Positions 28,501 through 40,051 of a DNA stretch of 64,000 nt are shown piece by piece. Under the pieces are notes generated by a model, which was not told where the DNA came from, did no database searches, and saw only the letters and a list, made by a program, of their open reading frames with translations. How positions within the stretch are numbered: the first letter of the stretch is position 1; each line of letters starts with the position of its first letter. The position numbers and the translations under genes are program-made. This DNA is from Neelides folsomi (taxonomy: Eukaryota > Arthropoda > Collembola > Neelipleona > Neelidae), in the NCBI GenBank assembly GCA_034687125.1, contig JAQGBZ010000018.1, positions 124,001 to 188,000 of the forward strand, read 5' to 3'.

Positions 28501-31500
28501 TCTGTAAAATGAGGTCTCGTTGAATTGAATCCAAAGAAAAGGAAGGAATGGAGTGAGGAAATGAAGCGGAGTCTCTGGAGAACCTCATTTCCCCCAACAC
28601 AATCCTCATAGAGACCGACCAATTCCGTCTCGTTCAATTCTCCTGGCTAATAGCTACGTTTTTCCTCAAATTCGGAGCAAGCAAACAACAAAATTGGGAG
28701 AAATTAGTAACGAGGAAAGGGATAGAATCAAATTCCATTAAGACCCTTTGTAAACCTTCAAAGCGGAGAGGATAATTTATAAAGAAAACAACTTTGTCCC
28801 AGCCCTTCATTTAAGATTCTGAAAGCCCTAGTTGGAATAATACATAATACATCCGAATAAGTATTTACTATATAACATGGAAGAGGATTGGCAGGACAGG
28901 CTTTTATAAAAATCAGCTTGTAAACAAGTTTCTTTTTAGGCAATCTCGATATAGCACAGGGAGAAGAGAGTAAATAAGGCACTAATAACCAATCATCGCC
29001 AGCTGAAACACTCAGACCAGGGAGTGTCTAACTCTGTATAAAAAGGGAGCAGAAGGGTTTATATACACATATCTAGGCCCGGAATTTAAAAAAGTCTAGA
29101 CATCTCATTCCCAAGGCCTAGGCACCTTTATGCTCTTCTCCTTTGTTTTACGTCCCAGCGAGGTGTCTCTCTCCTCTTATTTGCCTTTTTACTCCATTAT
29201 ACATCCTGTGAGGCCCTCCAGGTTGATTCTTTGGTGTTATTCACGAATTCCTTCCCATTGTGCAGTCTCTTTTGCTCTCGTCCTTGAAAAGTGCATAAAC
29301 CTCACGACAGAAGAAAGGAAAGAGATGGTTGGAACGATCGCAACCCACCCAACAATTCCATCTATACCCGAGGATCCCAAGGTCTCTTTTGGGAAAACAC
29401 TCTCATTACAAATAGGTTTATTGGGAGAATTGTAATGCGGAGATGGACGACGACTCACACGAATTATATGCAAACTGCATGTAAGGTTTTCATGTTCCGC
29501 AGTGCAAATGCACGGGCCATAATAATAGACTAAGGATACAAGCCGAGACACGTATAATTTACATCAAGGGGACACAATTGAGGATAACAATGGGGATTTT
29601 ATATTTTGGGGTTGAAACCCTCCATTACTCCTTTGCATATCCTCTGGGAGAGTGATGGCGAGCTTTTTGGGAGGATATGAAGAATCTCCGGAATGATTGA
29701 AGGAGGAAAAGGCGTGCAGAGACTCCCAACCTACCCGCCCATCCGAATCCTAATCCAGGCACTTTTGGCAATGTTCGGAGCGTTTAGGATCCTCGTCGCC
29801 TCTATCTCTGCTTCCGACAATGAAGCCAGCTCTACACATTATCTTCTATATATTGACTACACATATATGTATTGACTCGGGCGTCTCGGCCCATCTCGGC
29901 CGTGAGAAAACGAGAAGCCGACTGGAAGGATTTGGAAAGTAAAGAAAATCAGATCAAATTGAAGCCTCTCGACTTTCATCGGATTCCTCTCGAGTGCCAA
30001 AGAAAATTTCCCGAATTCATCTCAACAAAACTGGATTGAAATAGAGGAGGATAGCACCATCCTCACACGCCTTCATTTCTAAGATTGAGGCACTTTGAGG
30101 TCCTCAGGACCATTTTAATATCTCGGGGAATAAGCGGAGTGATGAAGGCGTATATGTAAATGTAAATTATCCATGTGCGGCCGAGTGGGAGCTCGGGGAC
30201 AGGAGAGGAAATGAAAAGAGAAAGGAACCTCCGAATTGAATTTGGAGAAGCTGGAAGGAGAAAAGGAGACTTTCTCCTCCCAGGCCTACAACTCCGCGTA
30301 GAGATCTCTCTATACATATAAATATGAACCTATGGCGTTATAGCGGCCCATGCTGCATAGCCTGTTCGGTGTGTTTCTGGGAGGATTCTTGGCAGCAGGT
30401 AAAACCCACGAGGAAGGGAAGCCGGGTTTGCTATGAGGCACGCCTATATATAGGTTCAAGCAGTGTGCCATTATCCGGGAACTTCGGGGACGTTGACCCA
30501 AGAGCTATTTCTCTCATGCCGCAGAGTTTGGGTCGATACTCGTTCTCTTCACCCGACTTTCTACTGCAGACCGAGCAGGGCTGTCCAAACCCTCACCCGG
30601 GACTGAGCAAGAAAGGAAAGAGTTGTATTGAAAATCCCTCGTGTCTGCCCTTGTGGCGCCGGGACACACGGGCTTCACGTCTTCCCCAACCCCGATAAAT
30701 ATAAACTGTATATTCATACATGCACAGGAAAACAACACAGAGCATCCTTACTTCCTTACATGCTACAAATGAATACATGGCTTCTATGTGTCTATATAAT
30801 GCTTATAAATACAAATGCACTCACTCGCTATATAATACTCCGATTTATATAATCGGAGTAGTAACAGTAAGTGTTTAGTATATCACCGCTTCTCTCATTC
30901 TGTTTCAAGTTGATTCTCCTCGTAAACAACTCGGAAGACAGAGCTCCAAGAGCGCTTATATCCTCGAAATATATATTGAATATATATTTTTTGTCTATGG
31001 GCTCAGCCAAATTGTAAGAGTAATGGGAATAAGAGCGAGTGTGTAGGGAGAAAGGGGCGTGAGTCTCATTCCATGTCTCTTCTCAAGAAAAAAGGAGTAA
31101 GAGCCACATTTTAGCCATAAAGAATGCATTATTGGATGTGTAGAAATGAAAAGTTTCGGCCTTGTTCACTTTTTCAGGGAATGGGAAAACTATAGTAGTG
31201 AATTTCACTTGCTGATAATTTAACTCCCATCCCCATTTGCCGAATCACTTTTATTACGATCTTAAATATCTGACAAAGTTTGGAGCTTGAGGGCCTCAAA
31301 ATATAATAACAATATACGAGCACTTCAACGCATAGAGTTCATAAGTTCAAATATTTCACTGTAACTTGTTTTTAATATGAGTATATTAGTTATCCTATGG
31401 TATGTGTTCTTACATGACTACTTACACGTACAATGTTCGTACAACACATTTAGAAGAGATGAAGTGGGTTTAAAGTCCCCTTTATTTTCGAGGCGGGACG

Positions 31501-34500
31501 AACTTTGATTGCCCGTAACAAATGTTCAAGATGATGAGAAAAGTGTGTGGAGCATCTCAAAGTATAAAAATTGTGAGGATCCTCTTCATCTTGTCTTTAT
31601 CTCACGGGTTCATCTCCTTCGTCAATAAACGAGATACTCTATGTCGTATTTCCCCCGCCTATGAGAAATTCTTCAATATTAATTCCTCATTTCTAATACG
31701 GTGAACCTCCTTATAGAGTCGAGGAAAATAGTAAAAAAATACCTTGAGGGCTAAATGTGTTTTCTGGTTATATTATATGGATGGTGTAAGATAATCAACT
31801 GTAAAATGGAGAACTTTAACTACATATTTTATTTCGCTTTAGGCTTCGATCCCTCTCGATGTCTTGATACTGTTGATAGCATACGATGCAAAGAGGGTTG
31901 AAAATAGAAATTATCCTTTTCGAATTTGATCCTTCTCCAGGTCTCTCAACTAATGAGCATTGTAACTCATACCATCATTTTTAGTTTATAAAATGGATAG
32001 CCATCGTATCGCATTATTTTGCGCATTTTGTCAAAATGTAATCATTTTAAGAATAAAATAAGGTATTTGTTATTGTTAAAATACTTTTCTACTCACTCGT
32101 AGATAAAAATGGCCATTTTTGCAATTTCCTAATTAAATAAAATTATTTCTTTTAATGAGTTTTAGTAGAGACATATTGAATTACATATGAGTACATTCGG
32201 ATTAATTTACATAAAACATTGTGAGAGTATATGTAGCGTCATATGAGTAGTACTTGAAATGATTTTATGATCATAACAATCGAAATTAATTACAAGAGTT
32301 TATTTCACACAATGATTCAAAATTCATTTTAAAATTGCACCCGAAAGACTATTGTAGAATCATAAAGACCGAATATTCCCAAAGAAAGTTATTATTACCT
32401 AATGTTAGTTAAGAAAATATTTGAAATTAGAAATTTACTAATAAACTGTATTATAACTACATTATTACAATATTCATGAATTCCACATTTAAGTGTTGAG
32501 TTACAAAATTCCATGCAAAATTCATCACTAATTGAAAATCATTAAAGTTACAAATATCAGTAACGTTTTAATGAGAGTACTTTGGGTGAATATAAATTAA
32601 TAAGGTCGTTTCATGGTTAAATCATTTAACGAATTTGCATGTTGAGTTAATGACAATAATCGCGACCATGATCGTCCCATTACCCTTCGTCATGAATCTA
32701 TTTCTCTCAACAGCTAGCAACAATTAATGCATTACTTAACCCGTAGTCTCACTCATTACATTCCAGATGAATGAGTGATGAAGTTCCGTGTTTATTTTAG
32801 TCGAGTAATGGCCTCATCCTATCTCAAGCCTTGGTTGAGGAGGAAAATTAAAATTTCAAAAACGGTAAACTCAAAAGTTCCTTGAGCAAAACATGGTTTA
32901 TTCTCTTTGTTTTACATATAAATGGATAGGAAGAGCCATGGTTGAAACTAATACCAAACTACCTAACCATATTATTCAAAACTCTCATTAATTTGAGGCC
33001 AAATGACCCCCCTTCTTTCAATTTTTAATCCCGTCGTTAAGAATTGATGAAACGGGGTTGAGGAAACGGTTCTCTGTTTCTTATTTCAATTCACTCTTTA
33101 TTGTAAATAGACATTAGATTGATTCACTTTGAAAGAGAACCTTGGGATGAAGATCTCAAAGAGAGGAAACTTTAGGGAAAAGCCAGCTCAAATGTAATTA
33201 AGTAACTTGAGCTGGCAGGAGGATCTGAGGGAAAAGAGACGAGCTAAAAATAATTAACTGGATCGAACCTCTAATGCATTTTATTTATGTATGTATAAAT
33301 GGGGAGACTCAGAGGGTTTAATAATGAGAGTCACGATCAAAGAATCCTCCTTGATGCCATCAAGTGCCAGACACTCGATCTTATTTCACTCCTCACCGAT
33401 TTCCTTAAGCCCTTTTATAATCAAGTTTAGTCTAAAAGTCTAAGATCAAATATACAGAAATGAATACCTTTAACCTTAAGCTACTTCATGTTCAGAAATG
33501 CAGATCATTTTCATTGTACTGATATTACATTACGAATGAATGAAAAACATTTATGGTTAATTAAGTTTTATAACCATTTCAATCAAATACAAATATTATA
33601 TTGTTATAAATATTTATAAAATATATTTATCGTTGTTTGATCAATAAAAAATGTGATGGATCTAAAACGTTATTGCTTGAGGTTAATAATGTTAAAAGTC
33701 ATATTCACCAATTTTTTTGATTAAATAATATCTAAGTTTGTAATAAAATATTTGTATAAATACATAAATTCACCAACAAAACTTTTAACAACTAATTTCA
33801 TTATGACATTTAATTTAATTTCAACTCCAATTTCATTTGAAGCATCCTTCATATGATTAATTTGTCAAATAAATATGAGCAAAATGATTAGGAGTGGAAA
33901 GACTCGAAAGTGCAGAAAGGCTCGAAAGATATATTGGACGGACTTCATCTTCGTCCCGTCCAATCTAAACCAACATGGGATTTGAGGCAAAGACGGCTGT
34001 AGTTTCTCATACTTTCGCTCACGTAATCTTCTCTTTTCCCTACTTAACTTTAGAAAATAGAAGAGTGGTAGGTATGATGAAAAGAGATAATCAGTCTCTT
34101 CTTTCTCCCTACACTCGTAACAAAAATGATTGAGAAGACAACGGGGAGCTGTGAGACTCTCATTTCTTATTCTCCTTTCTTCCACCGCACTTTCCCATTG
34201 AGGGTGATAGGAGTCTGGCAGGTCCCGAAAAGATTCTCGTTACAGTTCGTAGTAGGGTCGGGAGGATCCGGTGCCTATTATCGCATAAAGCTCTTTCGGA
34301 GAGTCGTGAAGGGCAAAGTAATCGTTAGGCAGAAGCCGAAACCTCCGCTTTAAATTTTGTCATCCAGACACACGGGGAGCATTGTGCTCAGAGCAAAACC
34401 CACCAGACTTCCTCGATTCCTTATAAATATATACCCCATTGACTTTCCCATTAACTTTATATTATGCGGGTATTATGCGAACATGCAATGGGGGTATATA

Positions 34501-34756
34501 TAGCCCATACAGACAGACAATTTGGAGATCTGACTCTCTCTCCCGAACCACAATCCTCCTTTCGATCTCCACAAATGTTAGAAGTTTGGAAATTATTTTG
34601 CATGAGCTCAACTACAAAGAGACCCTGACGCGGAAACGCCCAAATCCTCAAGGGAACTATGGATCAATCCGTGATGCAAATATTCTTTAAATTCCTACTC
34701 AATTTTATTGAAGGTTTCAAAAGGGAGAAAAGGTAAAATAAAAGTTTAGTTTTCAG
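13571..34756. other. Gene-poor DNA with G+C-richer islands
   Basis: This holds no gene I can support. Several islands (about 13.6-16.6, 19.6-20.7, 25.0-25.7, 27.7-30.7 and 34.1-34.7 kb) are richer in G+C and in gagg/cctc-type words. They carry overlapping ORFs of 60-187 codons on both strands, including pairs in different frames of the same strand (for example 19586-20101 and 19653-20216). That pattern fits stop-codon depletion from base composition rather than coding. One possible exon on the + strand starts after ccttctccttcag at 20537, but it is open in two frames, so its reading frame cannot be fixed. AT-rich blocks at 17.3-17.6, 26.0-26.6 and 31.7-33.8 kb show nothing. Confidence 0.45.
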
Positions 34757-35060
34757 GCACCCTCAATAATAGAGAAATGAAGGAGGATAGGACTGCGAAG
34801 GTTCTGCGACCCTACTTTGATTACGCTGATAGCATCAACAATGAGCTCCGCTTTGGTACTTCAACCCCTCCACCAAAGACTCTCTACACCACCAAGAATT
34901 TTAATGAGAACATCGTAAAACCGTAATGTCACCCTTGAATGTTTAGCACAAAACTCTAATGTGTAATTCAATACACTGATATTTTCAGAAAATTAGTTCA
35001 TTCGAGATCACAAATCTTATTGAGAGAGGGATTGCACAACAAGGCATTCAGCTGTGTTGA
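34757..35060 (+). CDS. Probable last two exons of an unidentified gene
   Basis: The first exon (34757-34914) follows a clear acceptor (agttttcag) and is open for 52 codons after two phase bases. Many of its codons end in G or C, unlike the surrounding AT-rich DNA. The donor is gtaaaa. The second exon (34989-35060) follows tattttcag, keeps the frame (phase 0), codes 23 residues and stops at TGA; an AATAAA lies about 120 bp downstream. The joined tail contains YFDYADSINNELRFG, a TPPPKTLYTTK segment and a C-terminal GIAQQGIQLC. I do not recognise the family. If translation began at the first in-frame ATG (34777) the product would be only about 70 residues; otherwise upstream exons lie in the preceding 30 kb. 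If the 74-bp intron is retained, the protein ends four codons after the donor. Confidence 0.42.
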
Positions 35061-35180
35061 TCCGAATCGTCCCGTCTTCTTTACCAAATCAAGACGCCAC
35101 TTTCCTCAAGCCTCTTTTACAAACTTAAAAAATATTTTTTAATCCCCTGCTGTATCTTTTATTATACGAATGGATTGAAA

Positions 35181-35186
35181 AATAAA
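35181..35186 (+). terminator. Poly(A) signal AATAAA
   Basis: A canonical AATAAA lies 121 bp after the TGA at 35058-35060. It supports a + strand transcript ending here. Confidence 0.45.
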
Positions 35187-38100
35187 AGTGAATCTTAAAT
35201 AATGAAAATCATTATAATTTTAAGTTGCATTTTAAATCCAAATAAATATTAAAATTGTATTATTAATTTTGTCAAGAATAATGTTTTCACGCATAATGAC
35301 ATTATGAAACGCATCATAAGTTGAGAAATAATAAATAGGATTGTAGGCAATGGTTCGTGAAACGAGGTTGTTTAGATAGGATGCAACAAATAATCTTTTC
35401 CATGAATAAGATAGTACGTGGGGTATCAATGGGAGTCATAGGCCATAATAATGGAGATATAACAAGAGAGGAAGAATAATGTAATGTGTCAGGAAGAAGG
35501 AAGAAAAGGAATGGAGAACAATCATGTTATTTCTCTTTTATTACAGCTCGCTTACATTTGCAATTTTCGGAGCTACTCTCCATTTACGTTTCGGAGCTCA
35601 ATTTGCATCATTGAGGAGGAGTTGAATAGAAAGAATCCACTTTCTCTGCTTCTTCCACTTAACCATTTCTTCATAAAGAATCCTCACCAAAGAAAACCCT
35701 TTGGCTAAAATCATTCAATTGAAATTAATGTATTTTAAATTACAAAGTACGCGAATTTCAGAATATTCAAATTGCTTTACCGAACAATTTACTGAACATG
35801 ATAAATTGACACGAAAATTTATTCATCTCATTGAATAAATAATAATACAAATTAAAAAAATAAAAGCCCCAACTCACTGTTTACAACCCTGTAATTTTAA
35901 AATTTCACCTTTGACATTTACAACTTATAATGTATTTTGAGAATCCTTTCTACATAATTCAATAATATTTATACTTATCAGTACGTTGAATATTAATTAC
36001 ACTTTATTATGCAAAATGATTTGTTTGGATATAAAAAATGATTAATTCACAATCCAGTACGAACAATACATAAACGCTAGTATATCCAATATAAACACAT
36101 AGGTACTCAATAATAAAATATGTAAATAAATATCTACAAACATATTAAATATGCTTATCCTTTATGCACAAAGGTGTTTTAAATGGTTATAGGCATTCAT
36201 GGCTTGTCGAATAATTTTTCCAAGAAATAAAAGTCGCATTATATATTATCGCCAAGTCTGAATATGCACTACATAATAAAATAAATAATATTAACGGGTC
36301 GGAAGGTCGATAAATGCTTTTGAATATTTTACCAAGATTCTTTTAATTTTTTTATGAAACTTTCAAAGCTACCCAGAAGCATGTAAAGTAGGTATGCAGA
36401 TACTCGGGAAGCTCATTAAATAAATATGCTTCAGATGAAGTTTAAGCTCTTGAGAATAAAGAAACTAGAGAAGAAAACTGAGCTAATTTGAATAGATCAT
36501 TTTTAGTAAAATGGTTTCCTTCTGAGTTCTTTGCATAGAAATTAAGGTAGCAGAAGAGGTCAGAGATTCCTCCTGGGTTCTTTGCACCAGATAAATTCAT
36601 CTGCAATGCACCTGTCTTTCCTTCTTAAGCTTATTTTATTCAAAATATCTACCTACATTGATGTACTAACACTATGGGATTATGCATAAGTACATAAGGT
36701 ACATAAATAAATATGTTCCAAGTACCTACAATTTATAATTTAATACTCTATGGTACATAGATTTATTATTTTATGAATCTTCGTAAAGTATGACGAATCA
36801 AAAATATGCGCATAAATATACCATACTTATTATTCATTAAGCATTATTTTGGAAATTAGAATTATTACATTATTTTCAATCTTCAAATAAATCAGTATCT
36901 ATTGCATTTATTGTAAAATAAAAAAACACACTAGTACTTAGATGATTGAGAAACGATTTTTTGCTTATTCCGTTTGTGTCGTGTTGAAAAATATTTAGGT
37001 ATATTTGAAAGCGTTAATCGAAACTGAAAGCAAGGTTCGTAAAAGCAGTCGAAGGAAAGTTCTAAAGAGCTCACTCAGCCAGTCAGTTGGTTTTCAGATC
37101 AAACAGATTGTGAGTCCCTCGAACTTTATCCTATTCCTTTCCCCCGACTTTATACTACTTAAATATCCCATAAGCTTCAGAGTTTACATTTCGACGTCTC
37201 TGACTTGTCGGAGCTGGAGAGAGACAGATGGACCCTTCATAGATATTCTAAATTCTAAAGATACTCTCCCGCGAGAAATGCCCTTTTCTCACTTGACTTC
37301 CATCCCCAACTATTGATATGCTGTTGAGGGAATGCTCTCTCCATCCCAAGACTTCAAGGTGTGTAAATATATTACTCGAGTTTAAGGACCGATTTATCTG
37401 CATTACCATTTCTCGTTTTCCATCCAATTCAAAATGTTCTCGAAAGTTTGTGAGATGTAAGAAGGGGATTTATGGTTTAATGCTCAGGAGTGAGGCAGCG
37501 AGACTGGAAGTAAGGTCCTTCCAATTCTCACTCTTGAGGAATCAGGAAACCATCCATGCATTTGCATACATTAGCAAGTGTGGAGGAAGATTTCCCGCTT
37601 CATAATGCTCCCCTGCTTCTTCATTCTCAGATATATAGAGAGAGCTCGACCTCAAATCTGGACAAGAATCGGAATATCTGCTCCAGGCTCCGCACCGAAA
37701 CTGCCGCATCAATTTCTCTTATTTCAAGAAAAGATTTATATATTTGTTTCCCTTGAGTGGAATTAAAGCCCTGGTTGGGAATTTGAATTGAGAATCAAAA
37801 TATTCCATTCCTTCCCTGGTGGCATTTACTAAATCCGCCTCCTTGCTCGCATAACTCATCATCATTTATATCAATTATGGAGAGATATGAGATCGGATAC
37901 GAGTATAAACGTAGAATTAATCCCCATTTGCCTTCCTGAGCCCTTTTTCTCTTAAGCGCAATATCCGAAAGAGCAAAGGAGAAATGAGTTCCATTACATC
38001 CATTAGAAAAGGATTGGGAGCTTCCTTCAAAATACTCAAAATGAAAGTCTGGAAGCCGAAGAAGCAGAGCCGTGAACGTTTCCTATTAAATATATTTTCA

Positions 38101-38858
38101 GGAGAAATTGACATGAACACATGTCAAATTCAATTCGAACTAGTCACGCCTTCATTGTAAACTATGAAAATAGATCGTAAACTAACCTAGAATATATAAT
38201 TTATTATTTATATTACATAAATTTACAACTTGATGGCTTATTCTCGAAAGAGACATTAACTTTATTTTAATTCTACAAAATAATTGACGAAGACGATTCT
38301 TGTATTGGAAATACATACTCACATAAATAATGTATTAATATTAAGAATATTTAAAAGTATGAAAAACAGAAAATATGTACAATAAATACATAAATGGGTG
38401 CTTACATTTTGGAAATAACTGCTAAGAAAATTGAAACAGTGACATAAAATTGAAAATATGAACCCATCAAAGGGCTTATCTATATTTCTCATCCTTCTGT
38501 TTTTTGTTTACTCGAAGAAAGTTTTCTTTGGATGTTTCAATGAAACTCAATAAATGGAATCTAAGTAATGGTCCATTTTCCCACCATCTTCGTTTATATC
38601 ATTCTTTACTTATTCCGAATTAAAATTCAATTATATAAATGGAATCGACTGAATCCCAAGAAGTTGAAAGCAAAGAGAATAACGAGTTCTTATACATTAC
38701 TTTTATAGAAAATGTTATTTTCTACGAATACCAGAATAGATAGCAAAAACTCGAATCGACAATTTGATGAAAAGAAACTCAAGATGAATGAAAATAATAG
38801 ACATTTTAAGTGAATAAATCAAATTGAAAAGAAAAAGAAAATATTTTTCTTTGTTATA
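35187..38858. other. Noncoding, mostly AT-rich
   Basis: I see nothing beyond ordinary AT-rich sequence. ORFs of 60-103 codons at 35.5, 37.0-37.8 and 37.9-38.1 kb sit in a G+C-richer patch. They overlap in several frames and show no domain. Confidence 0.45.
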
Positions 38859-40051
38859 TATATGGGACCCAAATATTAAAAACACCCAATTTCGAATTTC
38901 AATTAATGTTTTTATCGTTTCTAGAGATTTCATCTAATTATATTTTTAAAATTCAATTGTTATCTTTTTAGTACATCTAATTCCAAATTAATATTCTGTA
39001 TACATAATCATTTTTATCGTAATATTATTGCATTAATTTTCTAATGCCTCCCAAAACGTCCTTTTATTGTGAGGAATCAATTCTGTAATCTTCTTAATGT
39101 CGACAAGTGATTGAGGAATTTTAAGATTAACAATATACAAAGCGTTGAGCTGAATTAAAGATAGTGAGCAGACAACATAATTCAAATGATGTTGAATCCT
39201 AATTTCTGAATCAATTTCATCCTTTGTGTAAATGATACCCGAATCGTTATTATTGAGCTTAGTCCATTTCACTTTAGTAACTTTAAGACTTTTGGGCCAC
39301 TTAAACGTTTTTAAATAAATGTCAAATTCCAAGAAATCGCTAAATTTCATTCTTTGAATTGAGCAGGGGTTAGTCAAATTGGATGATTCAATCATTTGAA
39401 AATAGTCATTTGGATCCATAATTTCAGTTTTTTGGTTCTTTTTTCAATAAGAGCGAAGTGTCGATCAACGGACAAAAAAGAATGTCCAGATGTGAGAAAT
39501 TTCTGGTTTACCTATAATTTAAATTGTAAATAATTAATATATTAATTAAAATTATTGATATTTATACCGATTGTAAATCGATGAAAAGACAAACAAAATT
39601 CGGATCTTCCTTTGCTCGTTTTACATCCTTTTTCATTTCATTTTACTGTATTCCGACTCAAACGGTTTTCTCTTCGTTTTTTATATGCCCTGTTCTGAAT
39701 TGATTTTAGTGGCAATTCAATTTTATTCATTCTTTTAATAATAAATGAGTGTATAACTTTAATTCGTAATATAAACAGCAAAAAGTACTACTAGAAAGTG
39801 AAAAATTAAAAGTTTAATGTTTGATTCTGAAAATAATTTGAAAAAATTAACAATAAAAGGACAAAGAATTTTCGCGTCATCTAATCATGTATAATATAAA
39901 TTGTTCAATTTGCCCCCGTATTTGGCTAAGTACATTATATATTATGATAATTCAAGATAAACTATGGATTTCATTTTTATGAATCTGTAGAAACGATTAT
40001 AAATAATTCTTATTTTGAAATTGGGTGTTTTAAATATTTGGGTCCTATATG
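38859..40051. mobile_element. DNA transposon with terminal inverted repeats and 6-bp target duplication
   Basis: The ends 38865-38893 and 40045-40017 are inverted copies over 29 bp with one mismatch, both beginning GGACCCAAATATT. Similarity continues further in, with a shared ATCGTTTCTA and GATT-CAT block about 50-65 bp from each end. The hexamer tatatg is found directly outside both ends (38859-38864 and 40046-40051), as expected for a target-site duplication. The body is 1181 bp and encloses one minus-strand ORF of 128 codons. The superfamily is not clear: a 6-bp duplication is unusual, and no DDE catalytic triad can be seen in the short ORF. It is therefore probably a deleted, non-autonomous copy, or a family with a very small protein. 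Confidence 0.75.
39033..39419 (-). CDS. Hypothetical 128-residue protein inside the TIR element
   Basis: This single-exon ORF runs from ATG at 39419 to TAA at 39033. It starts MDPNDYFQMIESS, has a basic middle (KTFKWPKSLKVTKVKW) and ends KRTFWEALEN. Its composition is balanced and not biased to one base class, unlike the chance ORFs elsewhere in the left arm. It lies wholly between the inverted repeats of the 1.18-kb element, so it is probably an element-encoded protein or a surviving piece of a transposase. I see no zinc finger, helix-turn-helix signature or catalytic triad that I could name. It is far too short for an intact transposase. Confidence 0.4.
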   Translation of the reverse strand: MDPNDYFQMIESSNLTNPCSIQRMKFSDFLEFDIYLKTFKWPKSLKVTKVKWTKLNNNDSGIIYTKDEIDSEIRIQHHLNYVVCSLSLIQLNALYIVNLKIPQSLVDIKKITELIPHNKRTFWEALEN

